Below, piece by piece: positions 6,676 through 14,403 of a stretch of DNA of 22,490 bases (positions are counted from its first letter, which is position 1; the number at the start of each line of letters is the position of its first letter). The position numbers were made by a program, and so were the translations under genes. The notes below the pieces were generated by a model. It was not told the DNA's origin. It saw nothing but the letters and a program-made list of their open reading frames with translations, and did not search any database. Origin of the DNA: JAWXCB01 sp034440455 (lineage in GTDB: Bacteria; Bacteroidota; Bacteroidia; Chitinophagales; CAIOSU01); contig JAWXCB010000052.1 in the NCBI GenBank assembly GCA_034440455.1, positions 1 through 22,490 on the forward strand, read 5' to 3'.

Positions 6676-7673
6676 GGATTGAGCAGTTGCAGTTTATGTT
6701 TTAATACGCGCAGTCTGAAATATTTGTCGCCTTTAAAATCTTCAAGGCTAAATTTCTTTTTCAAATAATGCTTGTGCAATTCTTCAACGCCAGCGTGCAG
6801 CGTATAGTCAAGCTTAAACTCAGGCACAAGTTGATTCAGCAAATCAAATTTTACGCGATAGTCACGCGGGTCAACGCCCACTTCACCTGTATAAGTGATT
6901 TTCGCCTGCGGCATAAATTCCTGCACATAGTTGGCAACATCGCGCACCTGAAAATTTTCTTTATTGCCGCCTATGTTGATGGCTTTGTTATGCACTTTCT
7001 TTTTATCGGCTTTTGCCATGTAAACAAACGCTTTCGCAATGTCGCTGCAATGCACCAATGGTCGCCACGGTGTGCCATCGCTCATAATGCGAATCTCGCC
7101 AACAGCATGGGCGCAGGCAAGCAGATTATTCACCACAAGGTCAATGCGCAACATTGGTGAATAGCCATACGCAGTTGCATTGCGCAAATAAACAGGCGTA
7201 AAGTTTTCATCTGCAAGCGGACTAATCCGCTCTTCAGATTTCACTTTTGAAATAGCATAAGCCGACACGGGATTGAGGGCATCCTCTTCCGCGAGGTCAA
7301 GCTTCGCGCCTTTTCCATACACAGAGCAACTTCCTGAAAACAAAAACATCGGCACGTCTGCTTCTTTGGCGAGCTTCGCTAAGTTCACGGTGCCTTCAAG
7401 GTTTACGCTGTAAGTGATTGCCTCATTCAAATCGCCCATCGGGTCGTTGGAGAGGGCGGCAAGGTGCATCACACAGTCATAGCCTTCCAAATCCTTGCGG
7501 GTGAGCGAGCGAAAGTCTTGGAGCAATTCTTTATCCGGTCGCACGAAGGTGTCGAATGCGCAGCCAGCAAATAAATCAAGGTCGCAACCGGTAACGGTGT
7601 GCCCGTGTTCTTTCAACTGCCGCACGAGATGCACTCCAATGTATCCGAGATGTCCTGTAACAAAGTATTTCAT
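6672..7673 (-). CDS. SDR-family NAD(P)-dependent nucleotide-sugar epimerase/reductase
   Basis: 333 residues. Rossmann loop TGHLGYIG (6-13), Asp31 after the second strand (suggesting NAD preference), MHLAALS (69-75), SGSCSVYG (113-120) and catalytic Tyr139-x3-Lys143 (YAISK). The Ser-Cys-Ser at the third active-site position resembles UDP-sugar epimerases (S-S-A/S-x-VYG) and lacks the Thr-Asp-Glu of 4,6-dehydratases, so it does not replace the missing CDP-glucose 4,6-dehydratase. WRPLVH (204-209) is the usual end of the SDR sugar-binding region. It lies 111 nt downstream of rfbF, with a large inverted repeat between, and overlaps the epimerase gene by 4 nt. Exact substrate unknown. Confidence 0.83.
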   Translation of the reverse strand: MKYFVTGHLGYIGVHLVRQLKEHGHTVTGCDLDLFAGCAFDTFVRPDKELLQDFRSLTRKDLEGYDCVMHLAALSNDPMGDLNEAITYSVNLEGTVNLAKLAKEADVPMFLFSGSCSVYGKGAKLDLAEEDALNPVSAYAISKVKSEERISPLADENFTPVYLRNATAYGYSPMLRIDLVVNNLLACAHAVGEIRIMSDGTPWRPLVHCSDIAKAFVYMAKADKKKVHNKAINIGGNKENFQVRDVANYVQEFMPQAKITYTGEVGVDPRDYRVKFDLLNQLVPEFKLDYTLHAGVEELHKHYLKKKFSLEDFKGDKYFRLRVLKHKLQLLNP

Positions 7674-7688
7674 TTAGTTAGGGTTTTA

Positions 7689-7772
7689 ACCGCAAAGGCG
7701 CAAAGACGCGAAGATATTTCTGTTGCTGCGATGCAAAGAAAATAAAACTTTGCGCCTTTGCGTCTTCGCGGT
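7689..7772. repeat. Inverted repeat built of CGCAAAG-type units inside the sugar operon
   Basis: Left arm 7689-7713 reads ACCGCAAAGGCGCAAAGACG then CGAAG. Right arm 7748-7772 is nearly its reverse complement with the internal units permuted (ACCGCGAAGACGCAAAGGCG on the minus strand). The arms can pair over most of 25 bp around a 34-nt loop. The unit (CGCAAAGR) is a recurrent intergenic sequence in many environmental genomes. Lying between rfbF and the next SDR gene, it may attenuate transcription or protect one mRNA half. Confidence 0.7.
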
Positions 7773-7784
7773 GAATTTATTTCA

Positions 7785-8561
7785 TCACCAGGTTTTCCAT
7801 TTTGCATTGCCTGAATTCCAGAATTCTTCCAACTCTGTTTTATCGCGGATGGCATCCATGCACTTCCAAAAGCCATGATGCCTGTAAGCTGCAAGCTGCC
7901 CGTCATTTGCAATATCAATCAGCGGCTTCTTTTCCCATTGAATGGTTGACATGTCGCCTTTCAAATATTGAAAGATACCGGGCTCCAGGACAAAAAATCC
8001 CCCGTTAATCCAGTTAGAATTATCTTCTGATTTTTCCCGGAAGTTGGTTACAATATTCTTTTCATCGCTTTCAATTTCACCAAAACGGCTCGGGTTCCTG
8101 ATGGAAGTGAGCGTAGCAAGTTTGCCGTGAGCCTTGTGAAATTTCACAAGTTCTTTCAGATTCACATCAGCAACGCCATCGCCATAAGTAAGCATGAAGG
8201 TTTCACCGCCAACATATTTTTCCACCAGCTTTAAACGCCCTGCTGTATTTGTATTCACTCCGGTGTCAATCAGCGTTACGCTGAAGTTCTCCTTATTTGT
8301 ATAATGCACATCCACCTTGTTGTCGTTGAGCTTCACGGTAAGGTCGGAGTTGTACATGAAATAATTGAGGAAATATTCCTTAATCATCTGCCCCTTATAG
8401 CCAAGGCAGACGACAAAATCAGTGAACCCTTGCGCAGCATAGATTTTCATGATGTGCCACAGAATCGGCTTACCTCCTATTTCAATCATTGGCTTGGGCT
8501 TGAGTACCGACTCTTCGGAAATCCGCGTGCCTATTCCTCCTGCAAAAATTACGGTCTTCAT
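7785..8561 (-). CDS. rfbF: Glucose-1-phosphate cytidylyltransferase
   Basis: 258 residues, the usual length. It makes CDP-glucose from CTP and glucose-1-phosphate, the entry to CDP-3,6-dideoxysugars and related CDP-sugars. Family marks: nucleotide loop AGGIGTRISEE (7-17), KPKPMIEIGGKPILWHIMK (21-39), TYGDGVADV (125-133) with the metal-binding Asp128 and Asp132, NGGFFVLEPG and, near the end, AYRHHGFWKCMDAIRDK-LEEFWNSG with the final KWKTW. These separate it from dTTP- or UTP-using relatives. It lies 6 nt after the glycosyltransferase gene and so is in one operon with it. The usual next gene rfbG (CDP-glucose 4,6-dehydratase) is absent from this window. Confidence 0.95.
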   Translation of the reverse strand: MKTVIFAGGIGTRISEESVLKPKPMIEIGGKPILWHIMKIYAAQGFTDFVVCLGYKGQMIKEYFLNYFMYNSDLTVKLNDNKVDVHYTNKENFSVTLIDTGVNTNTAGRLKLVEKYVGGETFMLTYGDGVADVNLKELVKFHKAHGKLATLTSIRNPSRFGEIESDEKNIVTNFREKSEDNSNWINGGFFVLEPGIFQYLKGDMSTIQWEKKPLIDIANDGQLAAYRHHGFWKCMDAIRDKTELEEFWNSGNAKWKTW

Positions 8562-8567
8562 GTTTTC

Positions 8568-9641
8568 TTAGTTAAGCTGAAAAATGCGCTTCCATCGGTT
8601 CAGGATAATTTCCTTTGAATGATGCACGCCAATATACGCTTTCATTTTTTTTAAGAGGGCTGCTCTTTCGCTTTCGCGGGCAAATTTATAGCGCAAAATC
8701 TTCTCTACCCATTCCTTCTCATTCGCTGCATACATTTGAATTCCGGCAGCATTCATCACTCTTGTGTAAGATGGCGAAGGACTGGTGAGCGCGGGTAATC
8801 CTGCCTGCCAGAAAAAGAGTAGTTTGTTTTCGGGCTTATTCCACATAATAGCCTTCTTGCTATCAAGCGGGATGAGCGCCAAATCGTAGCGGATTGCCTG
8901 CGATGCAAAGGTGTCGAACTTCCATTCGTGAAAATGATATTCCACTTTGAGCTTGTCTAATATCGTTTTCGTTTTCTTTGAAAGCCCCAAAGGATAAGGA
9001 ATCAGTTTGTCGGTGATAACGTGCAACTCAATTTCATTTTCTATTTCTTTGAAAACCTTGCTTAGTATCAAAATATTCTCCACCGTGTATGACTGCCCTT
9101 CCCACACGAGTTTTAGCTTCTCCCCTATTTTGTAATCCGACTTCACCTCTGAAATTTCATTCTCGAAATAATCGAGCGAAACATGCACGTTCTTGTTGTA
9201 TTGCTCAATCAACGCTTGCTGCACAGGCGTGGAACACACCACCGCATCGGCTATCCTGATGATTTCAATAAATGCTTTCCGGTAATCAACAAAGAGGTTT
9301 TTATCTTTTCCCGTAACAAACCGCGCAGCGCCTTTTAAATACATCTTCACATTTGCCTGCTCCAAGAGGTAAGAATCAATCAACTCGAAAACCAGTCGTG
9401 TGCGCGGATGTTGCTTCTTGTATGCAATCCATTCAGACACATTGCAGCTTGAAGTGAGGAACACCACATCATATTCTTTGCGCGCATCTGCAATCTCAAA
9501 AGGAATTCTGGTTTCTTTAGCAAAAAAGACAAAGCGCCTTCTGTCTCCGGGATGTCTTAGTGTATTGTTATGTGGAAAGTAACCAACCTTTAGCGAAGCA
9601 AAAGAAGAAAGAGATTCATTTTGCCTGACCTGGGAAACCAT
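8568..9641 (-). CDS. GT-B-type glycosyltransferase (GT4-like)
   Basis: 357 residues from ATG 9641, giving a 13-nt gap to the preceding gene. A longer frame would need a TTG at 9665 inside that gene. The N-terminal half has the look of an acceptor domain (VGYFPHNNTLRHPGDRRRF, YDVVFLTSS); DAVVCSTPVQQ at about 138-148 is the typical link before the second Rossmann domain. LKLVWEGQSYTVENI, then EYHFHEWKF, DLALIPLD and NKPENKLLFFWQAGLPALTS resemble the donor-binding end of GT4 enzymes (helix with KP--K---F-A-GLP---S), though the classical E-x7-E motif is not clear. Probably adds a sugar in the glycan built by this operon. Donor and acceptor unknown. Confidence 0.75.
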   Translation of the reverse strand: MVSQVRQNESLSSFASLKVGYFPHNNTLRHPGDRRRFVFFAKETRIPFEIADARKEYDVVFLTSSCNVSEWIAYKKQHPRTRLVFELIDSYLLEQANVKMYLKGAARFVTGKDKNLFVDYRKAFIEIIRIADAVVCSTPVQQALIEQYNKNVHVSLDYFENEISEVKSDYKIGEKLKLVWEGQSYTVENILILSKVFKEIENEIELHVITDKLIPYPLGLSKKTKTILDKLKVEYHFHEWKFDTFASQAIRYDLALIPLDSKKAIMWNKPENKLLFFWQAGLPALTSPSPSYTRVMNAAGIQMYAANEKEWVEKILRYKFARESERAALLKKMKAYIGVHHSKEIILNRWKRIFQLN

Positions 9642-9654
9642 TGAAGCGTTTGGT

Positions 9655-10095
9655 TTATTGCTCAAACGTCCACTTCATCGTGATGAAGGAATCAACAGGC
9701 AATGCTGCATTCACTCTGTGAATAAAATACTTTCCTTCTAATATCATTTCGCTTTTTTTCAGCGTGATTATGTCTAAGGGCGTGCCGTGCGGATTGAAAA
9801 CCAAACCGGTGTCGCTGATTGCAATCTGCTTTTCTTCTTCGAGCAAAATATAATCTCCGGTTGAAAACCCAATGAGTACCTCATCTTCAAAGAAAAAAGA
9901 TTTCACCAGTCCATCACTCAAAAAGGAAACCTTCACTTCAGTTGTATCAAGCCAGTTTTCCCAAATGTCAACGCTGCCTGAACCTTTTTGCTCCATGGAG
10001 ACTAAGTTCCAGTTGCCTTCAAGACGGTCTTGGCTTACGCGGCTACAGCTTGTCAAAGCGATTGAGAAAAGCAATAAGCAGATGGCGTGTTTCAT
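9655..10095 (-). CDS. Small lipoprotein, lipocalin-like
   Basis: 146 residues from ATG 10095 (MKHAICLLLFSIALTSC). The Lys-hydrophobic-LTSC pattern is a lipoprotein signal with lipobox Cys17. ATG 10107 (adding MNSA) is possible; a TTG at 10116 is less so. The mature part starts RLEGNWNLVSMEQKGSG, the usual opening of lipocalin-like domains common in Bacteroidota (L-G-W-L----), followed by strand-rich sequence with FSTGDYILLEE and a strand ITLKKSEMILEG. Such proteins are exported and lipid-anchored; ligand unknown. It is the first gene of the sugar operon, 13 nt before the glycosyltransferase, so it may be co-expressed with surface-glycan synthesis. No convincing promoter box was found in front. 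Confidence 0.72.
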   Translation of the reverse strand: MKHAICLLLFSIALTSCSRVSQDRLEGNWNLVSMEQKGSGSVDIWENWLDTTEVKVSFLSDGLVKSFFFEDEVLIGFSTGDYILLEEEKQIAISDTGLVFNPHGTPLDIITLKKSEMILEGKYFIHRVNAALPVDSFITMKWTFEQ

Positions 10096-10161
10096 TGCGC
10101 TATTCATAGAAAGCAAATTAAAGGCAAATATTTGGAATCTTCACCGTCATTTTAAACCCGT

Positions 10162-10169
10162 TAATTTTG
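10162..10169 (+). promoter_or_regulatory. Predicted -7 element of the thioesterase gene
   Basis: TAATTTTG matches TAnnTTTG and sits 14 nt before the ATG at 10184, the same short distance seen for the two left-end modules. No TTTG at the expected -33 distance. Confidence 0.4.
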
Positions 10170-10183
10170 CGCAAACAAAAAAT

Positions 10184-10705
10184 ATGAATCAAAAACATCC
10201 CAAAGAATCGGAAGTTGTGATGACGGAGATTGTCCTGCCTAATGATACCAATGCTTTGGGGAACCTGAGGGGTGGAAAAATTCTGCATTGGATGGATATT
10301 GCTTCCGCCATCAGTTGTGGAAAACATGCGCAGGCTTCGGTGGTAACCGTTTCGGTAGATAATGTTTCCTTTCAAAATCCGATTAAGCTGGGTGATGTGG
10401 TAACGATTAAAGCGAAGGTGACGCGCGTGTTCAAAACTTCGATGGAATGTTTCATTGACGTGTGGGCGGAAAATCTTCCCTCACAAACCCGTTATAAATG
10501 CAATGAAGCATTTTACACGTTTGTCGCGCTTGACAGCAACGCGCGACCGAGACAGGTTCCTGCTCTTTTGCCCGAAACAGATGAAGAGAAGAAAGCATTT
10601 GCAGGCGCATTGAGAAGAAGGGAACTCCGATTAGTGCTTGCAGGACGCATGAAACCGGAAGACGCGGGTGAAATCAAATCGCTGTTCAGTAAAGGACAGT
10701 TCTAA
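10184..10705 (+). CDS. Acyl-CoA thioesterase, hotdog fold (YciA/ACOT-like)
   Basis: 173 residues from ATG 10184. The open frame runs further upstream, but through the lipoprotein gene's opposite strand, and the family homology starts only here. Key motif: VLPNDTNALGNLRGGKILHWMD (about 18-38), with the Asp21-Thr-Asn, the Gly-Gly and Asp38 that form the YciA-type active site. VTVSVDNVSFQNPIKLGDVV is the second conserved hotdog strand pair. The C-terminal 50 residues (RRRELRL, FSKGQF) extend beyond the fold as in other Bacteroidota members. It hydrolyses acyl-CoA to fatty acid and CoA in the cytosol, likely for CoA recycling. Divergent from the lipoprotein gene. Confidence 0.88.
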   Translation: MNQKHPKESEVVMTEIVLPNDTNALGNLRGGKILHWMDIASAISCGKHAQASVVTVSVDNVSFQNPIKLGDVVTIKAKVTRVFKTSMECFIDVWAENLPSQTRYKCNEAFYTFVALDSNARPRQVPALLPETDEEKKAFAGALRRRELRLVLAGRMKPEDAGEIKSLFSKGQF

Positions 10706-10784
10706 AAATTTCTTTTTTTATTTTGCCTCATCCCTACCCTTTTCCTTAAGGAGAAGGAGAAAATGGTAATTTTTTGAACTGCCC
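10706..10784. terminator. Short convergent spacer with hairpin
   Basis: Between the thioesterase and the M16-like gene. CCTTTTCCTTAAGGAGAAGG (about 10737-10756) is a small imperfect dyad of the CCTCWCCnnTTGGAGAGG type that recurs at 21925-21946. It may act as a two-way terminator, but the stem is weak. Confidence 0.35.
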
Positions 10785-12545
10785 TTAAAACGTAAGTGAA
10801 AAATTTGCCGTCTGGCTTTTTTCAGGATCTTCAGGCGCGCGCACTAAGTTGCCTGTTCCAAACAGCCGGTTTATGTCTATTCCTGATTCGACAAGTTTTT
10901 TAATGAGCGTGAGCGAGCGGTAAACATCCAGCCTGAACTTTCTCTTTTTAACGAGGCTTGGTGGATTCATCATAAAATTCTCATAAGAACGTACCCATGT
11001 CAACATCTCCTCATCTAAAATATCCAGTAGTTCAGTTTGATGACACATTCCGTTTACTTTCACGTCAATGCGCGTATTCAATTTTAAAAACTGCACAAGG
11101 CTGTTAAACACGCTGTCGTCTGCCTCGCTTGCAAACCGCGCTGAGTTCTTTAAAAAATTTATCCGGTAGGATACAATCTCTGTTGAAGTTGGAGTGAAAA
11201 AGCTGTCAATATCCCCTTCAGCGCGTTGCTGCGGGCTGATAACCAATCCCGCAACAGAACAACGCTTGTACAAACAAGTGTCGAGAAAGAATTGCATATC
11301 TGCAAGCGTGAGCGCACTGAGGCTGTCTTTAAAATCGCTGTATTCATCCAAGCTCAGGCTTTTCCAATATTTGCCAATCAGGAAAACATGTTCGCTGTTA
11401 TCCGATTTCATTTTATTGAATCTTGAAAGAACCGCTTCCTTTCCAGCAGCAAACTCAAGGGAATCAATCAGGCTGTCGTTTGCCCCCGATAAAAAAGAAC
11501 GGAAACACGCATAGCTTTCGCCCAGGCATTCTGATTCAGGCAATGCCGTGAATGTGAGCTGGCTAAGAAAACGCACCATTTCATTTTGCATCTTCACGGA
11601 AGCCATCCTACACGAGTCTTTAAAAAAATGATGAATCCTTGAAGCGGGATTTGCAAGCAACTCGGAAAGCACCAGCGCAGAATAATTATTCTTCATGCCC
11701 TCAAATGAATTCGGACCCTGAAACGCAATTTTATAGAAAGGCGTGGAAACCAAAGAGTCTTCAACCACCAACTGGGAATTTGCAAGCAACGCGCGATAAT
11801 TATATCCCGGAAAACGCCCGATGAGGCTGTAGGCGCATTTAGCCCATCTGCTAAAGATTTTTTTGGCGGTCGCCTCCATTTCCCGCCTCTCCACATTGCC
11901 TTTGATAACCAACAGCGCATTTCCGGGGCAAAAGTATTGCTGCGACATTCTGGTGAGACTATCGGGCAGCAATGCGGCTGTCGAATCATTCCATGCGTTA
12001 ATGAACACTCTTTTTGAATAGTTGTTTTCCCATAAAATAGAACCCAGAGCGCTATCCAACTTTGCCAGCGTATTGCCGTTCAACTCTTGCCGTGCAGCAT
12101 TTGAAAGATATACGGCACGCATTACCTGCTGCGAATCGGCAGCAACGGTCACGCTTTCATTCATCGCCTGCAACACATTGCTCAATTGTGCTTTCGGAGT
12201 TGTTACACGCAGAAAAATATGCTCATAAGATGTTTCGCTGTAAATCGAAAAAAGGGAACTGTCAGAAACAGATTGGCTGACATTGCTTGATAAATGCTGC
12301 CTGAATTTCTCAACCAGAATTTTTTCATAAAGAAAAGAAAGCCCGTCAAAATCATTGTCTTCTATAAACGAGCCGCAGTTGAAAGTAAGACCAACAGTGA
12401 CATCCTGCGCAAGACTATCTTCAATAATATATAAATTGAGCCTGTTCGGCAAGCCTGAGATGTGTTCCTTTTTTGCCGCAACATTCTGCGCATTCAATCC
12501 GCAGCACAAGGTGAAAATGCAGATGCTCAACAACAACTTTTTCAT
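10785..12545 (-). CDS. Secreted inactive M16-peptidase-like protein fused to an OmpA-like C-terminal domain
   Basis: 586 residues from ATG 12545 (MKKLLLSICIFTLCCGLNAQ signal peptide). GLPNRLNLYIIEDSLAQDVTVGLTFNCGSF (31-60) is the M16 (insulinase/pitrilysin) opening, but the zinc motif HxxEH is degraded: GLSFLYEK puts Phe71 and Lys75 where the His residues should be; only Glu74 remains. Later M16 features persist: ARQELNG, YFCPGNALLVIKGNV (the M16 'Y-P-N--L-V-GD' strand) and the second-half start QLVVEDSLVSTPFYKIAFQGP. From about 457 on, YRINFLKNSARFASEADDSV, IDVKVNGMCHQTE, RSLTLIKKLVESGIDINRL and GTGNLVRAPEDPE match the OmpA/MotB peptidoglycan-binding layout. Likely periplasmic or cell-wall-associated, not a protease. 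Downstream of the methyltransferase by 37 nt, likely one operon. Confidence 0.78.
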   Translation of the reverse strand: MKKLLLSICIFTLCCGLNAQNVAAKKEHISGLPNRLNLYIIEDSLAQDVTVGLTFNCGSFIEDNDFDGLSFLYEKILVEKFRQHLSSNVSQSVSDSSLFSIYSETSYEHIFLRVTTPKAQLSNVLQAMNESVTVAADSQQVMRAVYLSNAARQELNGNTLAKLDSALGSILWENNYSKRVFINAWNDSTAALLPDSLTRMSQQYFCPGNALLVIKGNVERREMEATAKKIFSRWAKCAYSLIGRFPGYNYRALLANSQLVVEDSLVSTPFYKIAFQGPNSFEGMKNNYSALVLSELLANPASRIHHFFKDSCRMASVKMQNEMVRFLSQLTFTALPESECLGESYACFRSFLSGANDSLIDSLEFAAGKEAVLSRFNKMKSDNSEHVFLIGKYWKSLSLDEYSDFKDSLSALTLADMQFFLDTCLYKRCSVAGLVISPQQRAEGDIDSFFTPTSTEIVSYRINFLKNSARFASEADDSVFNSLVQFLKLNTRIDVKVNGMCHQTELLDILDEEMLTWVRSYENFMMNPPSLVKKRKFRLDVYRSLTLIKKLVESGIDINRLFGTGNLVRAPEDPEKSQTANFSLTF

Positions 12546-12582
12546 CGGGGCAAAACTACAATTTAGAAGCAAGAAGAAACCC

Positions 12583-13389
12583 CTAATAGATAACCACCTT
12601 TAAATCCTGCTTTACCTTTATTCCTTCTCTGAAAAAAAGAATGCCCATACGGAAAAGGTCAACGGTTAAAGTTGCCTGCGGAAGTTGCGCAACTTCTTTC
12701 CATGCTTCATTCATTTCTTCCGACCAATAGATGTCGTCAATCACAATCGTGGCATTTTCTGCAAGATGCGGCAGCAATAGCCTGATGTAGCGGATTACTG
12801 AATCCTTCCGGTGGTCGCCATCAAGAAAAATGAAATGAATTTTACCAAGCTCCCGGATTGCTTTGGGCAATGTTTCATTGAAATCTCCTTCCAGCAGCCG
12901 GATGTTTTTCAATTGCAGTTTTGAGAACTGCTCTTGCGCAATTGCTGAAAGCACCTGTGAGCCTTCCAGCGTAATGAAGGGCGCTGATGATTCGGCTGAT
13001 GCGAGATACAGCGCGCTGATTCCAAGCCCCGTTCCCAGTTCAATAAAATTTCCGGGGCGAAGATGATTTACCAAACGGAAGAGCAACTTCCCGTAGTTCT
13101 GCGGGAGCGAAGTAACCCTTGCAATGTCGCTTACCTTCCTTGTTTGCTGCGGCAACGCTTTGGATTGTTCTCCGAAATGATTCTCCTCAATTGTTCGCGC
13201 ATCTGACAACAGCGACTGACGGATTTTCTCAATATCGCTGAAGGCGTAATAATCTCTGTTATCACGAAACACATCGTTTACCAATTCAAAAAGAAAAGGC
13301 GAATGAATGGAAAAGCGCGAGAGCGCAGCCCTCCTGAAATTCAAATAATCTTTTGCAACGCGCAACTTCTCGTTGAATGAATTTTGCAT
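12583..13389 (-). CDS. Class I SAM-dependent O-methyltransferase-like protein
   Basis: 268 residues from ATG 13389 (a TTG at 13398 is the only longer option). SAM-binding motif I IELGTGLGISALYLA (116-130), acidic end of strand 2 TLEG (139-142 region), motif HFIFLDGDHRKDSVIRYI (185-202) and IVIDDIYWSEEM (215-226) with the Asp-Asp pair that binds metal in catechol/caffeoyl-CoA-type O-methyltransferases. The N-terminal ~110 residues (SRFSIHSPFLFELVNDVFRD) are a conserved Bacteroidota extension. Substrate unknown. It has a near-perfect promoter and is followed at 37 nt by the M16-OmpA fusion gene. Confidence 0.83.
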   Translation of the reverse strand: MQNSFNEKLRVAKDYLNFRRAALSRFSIHSPFLFELVNDVFRDNRDYYAFSDIEKIRQSLLSDARTIEENHFGEQSKALPQQTRKVSDIARVTSLPQNYGKLLFRLVNHLRPGNFIELGTGLGISALYLASAESSAPFITLEGSQVLSAIAQEQFSKLQLKNIRLLEGDFNETLPKAIRELGKIHFIFLDGDHRKDSVIRYIRLLLPHLAENATIVIDDIYWSEEMNEAWKEVAQLPQATLTVDLFRMGILFFREGIKVKQDLKVVIY

Positions 13390-13395
13390 GGCTGG

Positions 13396-13427
13396 CAAAT
13401 ATAATTTTACGGAAAGGTTTCATCAAA
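13396..13427 (-). promoter_or_regulatory. Strong predicted promoter of the methyltransferase/M16-like operon
   Basis: On the minus strand: TTTG (13424-13427), 20-nt spacer, TATATTTG (13396-13403), exact matches to both Bacteroidota elements. The -7 box lies only 6 nt from the ATG, so the transcript would be nearly leaderless. Confidence 0.72.
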
Positions 13428-13433
13428 ACAAGT

Positions 13434-13464
13434 TTTGCCGCTCGCAGCAGGTATTCTATCTTTC
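13434..13464 (+). promoter_or_regulatory. Predicted promoter of the T9SS-cargo gene
   Basis: TTTG (13434-13437), 19-nt spacer, TATCTTTC (13457-13464; one mismatch at the last base). It lies back-to-back with the minus-strand promoter, the two TTTG boxes only 6 bp apart. Confidence 0.6.
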
Positions 13465-13477
13465 AGCAAATATCTTC

Positions 13478-14380
13478 ATGCAGTTGAAAATCCTGTTTAT
13501 CACCCTCCTCTTTTCTCAACTTGTTTTCGCAAACGATACCATCAAACCTGTTTCCTATTCGGACACGTGTGCGCTTGATGGTGCTATTCCGAAGCTTGTC
13601 ACTTACAAAACACAACTTGGCGGATACATTTGCGGCAACAGCGTTTTAAATACTCCCGAAAAGGCGCAGAAATATTATTGGAGTGATTCGGCTAAAACTC
13701 TTACTGCGGTTGCCTTTTGGTTTGGGCAGAAAATGCAGGCTCCGTTCCCCGGACTCATCAAAGCAAAGGTCTATCGCGTAAACCCTTCCACGGGCGCGCC
13801 TGCTGCCCTGCTTGCCGAAAGCAGCATGTATTCCGTAGGCAACATTGACACTTCTGACAACCTCACTGTTTTAAATTTCTCATCTCCTGTCATGCTGCCC
13901 GATACTTTTTTTGTCGCGCTTGACCTTACGCTATTATCACCGGGCGATTCTATCGGGCTGCTTTCAACAAGAGACGGTTGTTATTCAGGCGAACAGCTTG
14001 CGTGGGAAAAAGACAGCACGGGCGTATGGGTTCCTTTCAATGACGGCACTTCCATCACCTCCTGGGGATTGGATATTGACATGGCGATTTTCCCTGTTGG
14101 CGATTTTGGCTTACATACCACTGTTGAGCCAATTGATGAAAGCCCTGCGAAGGTTTTTCCAAATCCCGCTTCAGATAAAATAATCATTGAATTGCAAAAT
14201 GAAAATGCCTTTTTAATTCGCGTTGCTGACATGCAAGGAAAATTTGTTTATGAAAATAATTTTCTCCCGCGCGAACAAAGAATTGAACTGAATACTATCA
14301 ACTTCACGCCCGGAATTTATTTTCTTGAAATAACGAGCGCAAAAAAAACAAGCGCGCAGAAAATTATAATTGCCCGCTAA
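13478..14380 (+). CDS. Secreted protein with T9SS C-terminal sorting domain, function unknown
   Basis: 300 residues from ATG 13478, chosen because MQLKILFITLLFSQLVFA is a clear signal peptide and the promoter ends 14 nt before it; the frame also opens upstream through the promoter. The mature protein is beta-rich (TAVAFWFGQKM, IKAKVYRVNPSTGAPAALLAES, LPDTFFVALDLT, DIDMAIFPVGDFG), resembling the jelly-roll-like modules often found before sorting domains. The end is a T9SS type A domain: KVFPNPASDKIIIELQN ... RVADMQGKFVYE ... GIYFLEIT ... QKIIIAR. Exported by T9SS to the surface or medium. No catalytic motif is visible; adhesion or matrix role is a guess. Confidence 0.82.
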   Translation: MQLKILFITLLFSQLVFANDTIKPVSYSDTCALDGAIPKLVTYKTQLGGYICGNSVLNTPEKAQKYYWSDSAKTLTAVAFWFGQKMQAPFPGLIKAKVYRVNPSTGAPAALLAESSMYSVGNIDTSDNLTVLNFSSPVMLPDTFFVALDLTLLSPGDSIGLLSTRDGCYSGEQLAWEKDSTGVWVPFNDGTSITSWGLDIDMAIFPVGDFGLHTTVEPIDESPAKVFPNPASDKIIIELQNENAFLIRVADMQGKFVYENNFLPREQRIELNTINFTPGIYFLEITSAKKTSAQKIIIAR

Positions 14381-14403
14381 CTATTCATCGTTTCCCGCTA
14401 TCT

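Noticed and set aside
9872..10183. Long upstream extension of the thioesterase frame
   Set aside because: It lies over the oppositely coded lipoprotein gene; the family start and a -7 box support ATG 10184.
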